The notes beneath the pieces are model-generated. The model made no database searches, was not told the origin of the DNA, and was given only the letters and a program-made list of their open reading frames with translations. Shown in pieces: positions 32,869 through 38,202 of a stretch of 38,202 bases of DNA. A program made the translations under genes and the position numbers. This stretch comes from Candidatus Acidiferrales bacterium (GTDB taxonomy: Bacteria > Acidobacteriota > Terriglobia > Acidiferrales > UBA7541): positions 1 through 38,202 of the forward strand of contig JASHRU010000171.1 in NCBI GenBank assembly GCA_030037225.1, given 5' to 3'. Each line of letters opens with the position of its first letter. Positions within the stretch are counted from its first letter, which is position 1.

Positions 32869-33642
32869 ATGGATTTACAGAATCTCAGCGGAGTCGTGGC
32901 AGCGGCGCTGGGCCCGCTGGAACTGGCCGTGTGCGCGCTGGCGTTGCGTCGCCGGCTCTGGCGGATCCTGCCTTACTTCGTTGCTTACCTCATCGTCCTG
33001 ATAACGGTCGACATCGGCCGCTGGGCCGTCCTACTGGCGGCCGGTGCCAGTTCTCGCGCCTACAGTTGGGTCTACTGGATGACACAGCCCGTGCACATAC
33101 TGGCTCGGGCGGCCGCACTGGCGGATATCTGCCGCGCCACGCTGGGTTCGTACACAGGGGTATGGCGGCTCGCTCGCCCGCTGCTGCTGGCGGCTGCAAC
33201 GCTCTTGCTGGCCGTCGCCGCCATCCGCACGAGCGGAACGGGCTGGCTCGTCTCCTATCTTATATTTCTGGAGCGGGAGCTGGAATTTGCGGTGGTGATC
33301 TCGCTCCTGCTGCTGCTTTTGTTCACCAGATATTACGGCTTGGTCCTGGAACGGCCTCTGGATGGAATTGCGCTTGGGGCTGGATTTTACTCTTCTTTTG
33401 TAATAATAAAAGATACTATAATCCTCGTGGTAGGTAATCAGCCGTGGGCGTGGTATAGTCTTTCGCACAGTTTGGCGTTTGCCATCACGGCGGGGATTTG
33501 GATATATGCCTTGCGGGCGCCATTGCCTGAACGTGTCCAGCCGAATATGAGCTCGATACGCGCTTACGAAGACGACACGCGAGCCGTCAGCGAGCGGATG
33601 CGCGAACTCAACGACCGATTACTGAAGCTGATGAAGGGATGA
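32869..33642 (+). CDS. Multi-pass membrane protein of unknown function
   Basis: This 257-residue protein has six or seven hydrophobic segments. They begin near residues 7, 33, 62, 103, 136 and 164, with a last one (SLSHSLAFAITAGIWIYAL) around 197-215, then a charged cytoplasmic-looking C-terminal tail (RAYEDDTRAVSERMRELNDRLLKLMKG) that could form a coiled coil. I do not recognise a family; a 7TM sensor-like layout is possible. A TATTAT at 32853-32858 lies so close to ATG 32869 that transcription could begin at or next to the start codon (leaderless). The stop overlaps the next gene by 4 bases (ATGA), so both are translationally coupled. Confidence 0.78.
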   Translation: MDLQNLSGVVAAALGPLELAVCALALRRRLWRILPYFVAYLIVLITVDIGRWAVLLAAGASSRAYSWVYWMTQPVHILARAAALADICRATLGSYTGVWRLARPLLLAAATLLLAVAAIRTSGTGWLVSYLIFLERELEFAVVISLLLLLLFTRYYGLVLERPLDGIALGAGFYSSFVIIKDTIILVVGNQPWAWYSLSHSLAFAITAGIWIYALRAPLPERVQPNMSSIRAYEDDTRAVSERMRELNDRLLKLMKG

Positions 33643-34178
33643 TAGAACAAGTTTTCTACATAGCGGCAGCACTGCTTGTTGCCGGGGCCGTTGTACTGCT
33701 GCTCCGCCGCCCCCGCAGGGGCTTCGCCACGGGTACGGGGCGCCCTCCCGCTTCCTCTGAGTTTTTCCCCGTCCATTGCCGCTATTTTCCACAGGTCCGT
33801 CACGCGCTTACTGCAGAAGACGCTCCCTACCTGGCCTCCCACGCATCGCCGGAGGTGTACCGCCGCTGGCGGAAGAGCACGCGCAAGGCGGGCAGGCTGT
33901 ATTTGGCCGCCTTGCGCGAAGATTTCTCGCGTCTCAACCGCCTCGCGCGGGTGATTTCACTTCATTCTCCGCGGGTGCGCTTCCAGCAAGAACTCGAACT
34001 CCTCCGCATGAACTTCTATTTTCAGTTCCTCTACGGGGGTGTAGTGCTGCGCTTCCTACTGGGCCGTCCTGCCGGTGACCGCCTGGAACAGATGGCCTCA
34101 TTCATTGTGAGCGTTGGAGGCCGCCTCGAACAGGCTGCCCTCGCTCCCCACATCTCTGCCGGCGCCGTTACTCCGTAA
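33639..34178 (+). CDS. Hypothetical membrane-anchored protein
   Basis: This 179-residue protein has one N-terminal membrane helix (IEQVFYIAAALLVAGAVVLLL, 2-22) and then a basic, helical domain with an HCRYFPQVRHALTAEDAPYLASHASPEVYRRWRKSTRKAGRLYLAALREDFSRL region (about 46-99). A further hydrophobic stretch (MNFYFQFLYGGVVLRFLLG) lies around 124-142. No known family is apparent. It is coupled to the preceding membrane gene by an ATGA overlap. Its last 11 bases overlap the end of the convergent histidine kinase gene. Together, the two membrane genes form a small operon downstream of the repeat-peptide gene. Confidence 0.75.
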   Translation: MIEQVFYIAAALLVAGAVVLLLRRPRRGFATGTGRPPASSEFFPVHCRYFPQVRHALTAEDAPYLASHASPEVYRRWRKSTRKAGRLYLAALREDFSRLNRLARVISLHSPRVRFQQELELLRMNFYFQFLYGGVVLRFLLGRPAGDRLEQMASFIVSVGGRLEQAALAPHISAGAVTP

Positions 34179-37100
34179 GCGCCGAAGCATCCCGGGGCGC
34201 CAGGGCCTGGTGCACTGCAGTCACCAATTCCTCCACGCGGAATGGTTTGTGCAGCGATGGGCAACCGCTGGCAGCGAGGAAGTGCGCTACGTCTTCACTT
34301 TGGCCGTCCGCAAACGTGAAGATTAGCCGGTCGCTCAGCCCTGGACGGCGGTGCCGCACCCATCCGTACAATTCTTGGCCGCCCAGCACCCCGGAGAGCT
34401 TGAAGTCCGCGATGATCACGTCCACGTACTCCCGCTCCAGCAGGGCCGTGGCCTCCTGAACGCTGGTCGCTACGAATACCGTATGCCCTTTCTCGCGCAG
34501 AATCTCCCGCTCCACTTCCAGCACTGCTTCTTCATCGTCCACCAGCAGGATGGATACTCCCGTGGATGCCTGCCTCGTCGGCGGCCCTACCGCTGCCGGC
34601 GCCTCCACCCCTTCCACCGGCGGCATGCCCACGAGCACCGGCAGGTAAACCAGGAAGCTGGCGCCTCCGGTGGGAAGATTTCGCACAGCAATTTCCCCTC
34701 CGTGCTCCTTCAGGATTCCATAGCAAATGCTTAGCCCCAGCCCCGTGCCCTCCCCGACCGGCTTCGTCGTATAGAAGGGATCGAACACCCGCATAGGCTC
34801 TCTCACGCCCGGGCCGCTGTCCGCCACTTCGATCACCACACGGTCTTCCTCCCGCGAGGTCCGCACCCAGATGTTCCGCGGCTCCGGCGTTGATTTGAGC
34901 TCGTCGAACGCATTGTTCAAGATATTCAGAAACACCTGCTGGAGCTGGTGCCGGTCTCCGTGAATTTCGGGCAGCCCGGGATCGAAATCGCGGTGGATCG
35001 AAATCCGGCAGCGTTTCCAGTCGTAATCCCGCAACGCGAGCGTGTCCTCCAGCACGTCGTTCACTCGGATTGACCGCCGCTCCGGCCTCTGTTGCCGTGC
35101 GAAGCTCAACAAGTTTTGCACGATTTTCTGCGTCCGCTGCGCCTGCTTCGCGATCTTTACGGCGTATTCCCCGGTGTGCGCAGGCGCTTCGGGAGAAGTC
35201 TCCAGCAATTCGCTGTAGCCGAGTATGGCGGTGAGCGGGTTGTTCAGTTCGTGCGCCACGCCGGAGATCAATTGTCCCAGCGCCACCATCTTCTCGCTCT
35301 GCACCAATTGTTCCTGCGTGCGCCGCAGGGTCTCCAGCGCCTGCCGGGTCGCTTCGTACAGCGCCGTCGTCTCGACGCGCGCGGCGATCTGGTTGCCCAC
35401 AGCAACTAGCAGGCTCAGGTCGGCTCCGGCCAGTTCGCTTCTCGTTCGGCTGCCCACCAACAGCCCGCCCAGAATCCGTTCTTTCCACCACAGCACGATC
35501 ACTCGCCACACCCGCAGGCCCTCGTCCTCCGATATATTCTGGAACCCCCGCACCGAAGTCAGCGCCTGCGGCGGCAGCACCGTCGCGCGTGTCCTTCTCA
35601 CCTGCTCGAACAGTTCCATCGGCACAGACCGAGCCAGGTTTGCCTCCGCGCCCTTTGCCCTCAGACCGATTGCCGCCTTCCGTTCCATGTTCCCTGACGT
35701 TTCGTCCATCAGGAACACTGCGGCCACATCCAGGTCGAACAAATCCGTGAGCTGCCGCAGCGCCCGGGTGAGCAGTTCGTCCATTTCGAGCGGCTGGCTC
35801 AGTGCCTGGCCGATGGAATTTAAGAGCAGCAGTTCACGGTTACGCCGTCGCACTTCCATTTCCGCGCGTTTGCGCTCGGTCACGTCGAGCACGAACCCCT
35901 GCACCGCCACCACCGCCCCCGAGGCGTCGCGCACCGCCACGCTCGACTCCATCACGCTGATGGTCTCGCCATCCTTCCGCCGCATCGAGAACTCGAATCC
36001 GCTCACGGATCCGTGGTCACGGAGCAGCTTCAGCAACCGCTCGCGGTCCACCTCGTTCACAAACAAATCCTTCGGAATGTCGGCGCACAGCAATTCTTCC
36101 CGCGTCTCGTATCCCAGGATCCGCCGGAAGGCTTCGTTGAAATCCAGAAACCTTCCGCCCGGAGTCGAAAGAAACGCTCCTTCCTGCATGTTCTCGAACA
36201 GATCGCGAAGCTTCTCTTCCGCCCGCCGCCGCGCCGTCACGTCCCGCAGCAGGTGCAGCGTGGAGGGCCGCCCGTCCGGTCCCTCGACTGTCGCCGCCGT
36301 CGACGCCAGAAATCCGCCGAAGTTCGGATCCCGCTCGTGCGGGTGCCCCGCCACTTCCTCGCAGTACGGGCAGTGGTTCCAGTGGGCCGGGCCCGGCCGC
36401 AGCACTTCGCGCAGCGTTCGTCCCGGCAGTTCTCCCACTTCCCGGCCAAGCCTCCTCGCCGCGCTCGCGTTCGCCTGCACGATCCGGTAGCGATCATCGT
36501 GCAGCAGCACGGGATCCTCCACCTCGTCCAGCAGTGCCGTCCATTGACGCCTGGCCTGCGCGTTTTGCTCCGCCAGTCGCAGTCTTTGCTCGTGAACCTC
36601 CAACAGAGCCGCCACACTTGCCAAATACCGGCTGTCCGCTTCGTTGAACTCGTGCGGATTTCCCGACCCTGCCGCCAGAATTCCTCGCAATTCGCCTCGC
36701 GCCTCCGTCTCCGCCGCTCCCTCGCGTACGGGCGCGCACACCAGCGAAGCGAGCCGCTCCGGACGAAGCAGCCGCCGCAGCTCCGCTCCCGATTCGCCTT
36801 CCACCGTGAACACCAGCGAACGGTAGCCGGCAATCTGCCGCAGCCACGGCTCGCTCAAATCGAATTCCGGGGGTTCCCGCCGGAAACCCTCGGAAAAGCC
36901 CGCCACGCACACCAGCTTGATCCGCGCACCCTTTTCGTCTTTCGTCACCTCGCCCACCCAGCCTGCCGTGGCCCGCAGTTGCGCGAGCATGCGCTCCAGC
37001 ACCATGCGCCGAAGCTCGGCGATCGTGGATACCTCGCCGGCTGCCGCCGAAAGCTCTGCGAAATTCTCCAAGCCTCGATCCAATTGCCGCGACCTGCGCC

Positions 37101-37728
37101 GGATTTCCGAGACCACGACCACCAGCATCGCGATTCCCACGGCTACCGAGAGCAGGAAGTCCAGATGCTGCCGCACCGGGTTTTCGATTACCCCCGGTAC
37201 GTGGCTCGGGTCCAGCAGGTGTACTCCCCGCACGAGCATCACGCCGCTCAGCGCCGCCAGAGCCGGGAAGTCCACCCGCAGCCGCGACCGCCACAGCAGC
37301 CATCCCGCCCCGATGGAAAAACCCGCGTGCAGCAAATGCGCACCCCACCACGCGAACACCGACTTCGGGGCCACCACGAAACCCAGCGACACCAGCCCGA
37401 TCAGCGATAGCCCTAGCGGCCACAGGTAATGCAACCGCCCTTCCCAGCCGATCCATTCCATGATGCTGGCCAGCAGAAGCGCCGACCCCGCGATCGCCGC
37501 AAGCAGCGCTCCCGCGCGCACCACCAGCGGCGCCTCGTTCGTGGCGAAGCCGAATAACGAGGAAAATGCCCACCCGACGATCCACAAACGGAACGCTTTT
37601 TCGCGGAATTGGGGATACAACAAGGCGTACAGCAGGCAGATGAGCAGCGACACCGCCGCGTTTTGCCAGCCGAGTGTGAGGAGACCGGTTCCGGCCATCA
37701 CCGCACTGTCGGTTAGCGCGCGCCCCAC
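34168..37728 (-). CDS. Hybrid sensor histidine kinase (membrane-GAF-PAS-PAS-GAF-HisKA-HATPase-REC)
   Basis: This 1186-residue protein starts with about seven membrane helices (about 10-210), then a GAF-like domain (about 225-390), two PAS domains (about 398-495 and 500-612, with GYETREELLC and EFSMRRKDGETISV) and a second GAF domain (about 623-786). The kinase core follows: GVAHELNNPLTAILGY with His826, an N-box HQLQQVFLNILNNAFDEL, DSGPGV and GEGTGLGLSICYGILKEHGG. A C-terminal receiver (about 1057-1180) has phospho-acceptor Asp1108 in IIADFKL and a KPF lysine. The first PAS contains a CPYC motif that could bind metal or sense redox state. The longer ATG 37728 is used; ATG 37698 is possible. 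The partial response regulator is divergent, 140 bases away. Confidence 0.93.
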   Translation of the reverse strand: MGRALTDSAVMAGTGLLTLGWQNAAVSLLICLLYALLYPQFREKAFRLWIVGWAFSSLFGFATNEAPLVVRAGALLAAIAGSALLLASIMEWIGWEGRLHYLWPLGLSLIGLVSLGFVVAPKSVFAWWGAHLLHAGFSIGAGWLLWRSRLRVDFPALAALSGVMLVRGVHLLDPSHVPGVIENPVRQHLDFLLSVAVGIAMLVVVVSEIRRRSRQLDRGLENFAELSAAAGEVSTIAELRRMVLERMLAQLRATAGWVGEVTKDEKGARIKLVCVAGFSEGFRREPPEFDLSEPWLRQIAGYRSLVFTVEGESGAELRRLLRPERLASLVCAPVREGAAETEARGELRGILAAGSGNPHEFNEADSRYLASVAALLEVHEQRLRLAEQNAQARRQWTALLDEVEDPVLLHDDRYRIVQANASAARRLGREVGELPGRTLREVLRPGPAHWNHCPYCEEVAGHPHERDPNFGGFLASTAATVEGPDGRPSTLHLLRDVTARRRAEEKLRDLFENMQEGAFLSTPGGRFLDFNEAFRRILGYETREELLCADIPKDLFVNEVDRERLLKLLRDHGSVSGFEFSMRRKDGETISVMESSVAVRDASGAVVAVQGFVLDVTERKRAEMEVRRRNRELLLLNSIGQALSQPLEMDELLTRALRQLTDLFDLDVAAVFLMDETSGNMERKAAIGLRAKGAEANLARSVPMELFEQVRRTRATVLPPQALTSVRGFQNISEDEGLRVWRVIVLWWKERILGGLLVGSRTRSELAGADLSLLVAVGNQIAARVETTALYEATRQALETLRRTQEQLVQSEKMVALGQLISGVAHELNNPLTAILGYSELLETSPEAPAHTGEYAVKIAKQAQRTQKIVQNLLSFARQQRPERRSIRVNDVLEDTLALRDYDWKRCRISIHRDFDPGLPEIHGDRHQLQQVFLNILNNAFDELKSTPEPRNIWVRTSREEDRVVIEVADSGPGVREPMRVFDPFYTTKPVGEGTGLGLSICYGILKEHGGEIAVRNLPTGGASFLVYLPVLVGMPPVEGVEAPAAVGPPTRQASTGVSILLVDDEEAVLEVEREILREKGHTVFVATSVQEATALLEREYVDVIIADFKLSGVLGGQELYGWVRHRRPGLSDRLIFTFADGQSEDVAHFLAASGCPSLHKPFRVEELVTAVHQALAPRDASALTE

Positions 37729-37868
37729 CCGCTTTTCCGGGTCTGGGCGGCGCGAGAGGGTTTCACGGACGCCAGGTTGGGACTATGGACTGGAGTGCCT
37801 ACCAGGGCAATAAATCTGGCGGCCTACTGTGCCCAGCCTTATACTGGGGGAGCTTTTAGGAGCCCCAG

Positions 37869-38202
37869 GTGAGCCCAGAACGCGTTCTCATCGTTGACGA
37901 CGAAGAAGCCATTCGCGAAGTTGTCTCTACCCTCCTCACCGCTCAGGGATATCAATGCAAGACCGCCCCCAACGGCGAGGAAGCGATTCGCGCCATGCGC
38001 GAAGGTGGCTTCGATCTTGTGCTCAGCGATCTCGTCATGCCCGGCGTGGACGGCCTCAAGCTCATCGAAATGGTCCGCGGCTACGATGCCGACATCCCCG
38101 TCATCATGGTCACCGCGATGCACGACATCTCGACGGCTATCGAAGCCATGCGCCGCGGCGCCTACGACTACATCCTCAAGCCCTTTGAGAAGGAGCAGCT
38201 CT
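37869..38202 (+). CDS. Response regulator receiver protein, NtrC-like (3' end cut by window)
   Basis: 111 residues are visible from GTG 37869, which follows AGGAG (37857-37861) by seven bases. The receiver fold is complete as far as seen: VLIVDDEEAIREVV (acidic pocket near 10-12), VLSDLVMPGVDGLKLI with the phospho-acceptor Asp, VIMVTAMHDISTAIEAMRRGAYDYILKPF with the conserved Thr and Lys. The AMHDISTAIEAMRRGAYDYILKPF style is typical of NtrC-type or other regulators that work with a large hybrid kinase. It is divergent from the hybrid kinase at 34168-37728, its most probable partner. The output domain is outside the window, so class remains open. Confidence 0.9.
   Translation, partial: MSPERVLIVDDEEAIREVVSTLLTAQGYQCKTAPNGEEAIRAMREGGFDLVLSDLVMPGVDGLKLIEMVRGYDADIPVIMVTAMHDISTAIEAMRRGAYDYILKPFEKEQL

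Noticed and set aside
36013-37410. 465-codon plus-strand frame opposite the histidine kinase
   Set aside because: Gln/Arg/His-rich shadow; the kinase carries all expected domains.
1-38202. tRNA, rRNA, riboswitch or phage/IS elements
   Set aside because: I looked for typical conserved stems, transposase and integrase motifs and saw none; a covariance-model scan would settle small RNAs.

Overview
The window looks like a chromosomal segment of an acidobacterium (Acidobacteriota, probably the Koribacter/Terriglobia side). The evidence is high GC, a PadR regulator fused by a 4-base overlap to a double-domain MacB/FtsX permease of the ADOP type (acidobacterial duplicated orphan permease), a Ser/Thr kinase with TolB-like and TPR sensor parts, a fused E1 alpha/beta 2-oxoacid dehydrogenase, and GC-rich palindromic intergenic repeats. 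No rRNA, tRNA, insertion sequence, CRISPR array or phage module was seen.

Layout. 1-1240: a truncated SAM methyltransferase (minus), a cluster of hairpin repeats and a DUF1801 protein. 1444-4680: the PadR-ADOP operon with a palindromic operator overlapping the padR start. 5005-7485: a membrane Ser/Thr kinase. 7546-9820: two dihydrofolate-reductase-like proteins, a decayed YCII/DGPF gene and a VOC protein. 9936-12086: an ICMT-like methyltransferase, the monofunctional transglycosylase MtgA, and a zinc-ribbon/double-PspC membrane protein. 12170-14326: the E1 dehydrogenase. 14671-15788: a 34-residue basic mini-gene followed by a family 9 glycosyltransferase. 15872-19389: an exported FKBP isomerase, a conserved small hypothetical and an M1-like metallopeptidase. 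19455-23592 (minus): a seven-repeat beta-propeller, a Tat-exported vanadium haloperoxidase and a DinB protein. 23741-27604: a helicase/exonuclease pair matching MrfA-MrfB DNA repair. 27648-29408: a zinc-finger/SpoIIE phosphatase and a DedA membrane protein. 29519-30979 (minus): an exported HExxH protein.

31095-34178 is the most unusual part. It holds an XRE/S24-like regulator, a convergent hypothetical gene, a small secreted-peptide gene whose product ends in three 14-residue repeats (ADGTPPQPPPPY plus LL or NV), and two overlapping membrane-protein genes. The same GTTC-N8-GAAC operator lies over the promoter of the regulator and in the divergent region between the hypothetical gene and the repeat peptide. 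This suggests one small regulon, and I propose it as a candidate peptide-based (secretion or signalling) system. The window closes with a large hybrid histidine kinase (minus) and the start of a divergent response regulator, probably its partner.

Functions are inferred from motifs read by eye. No database search was run.
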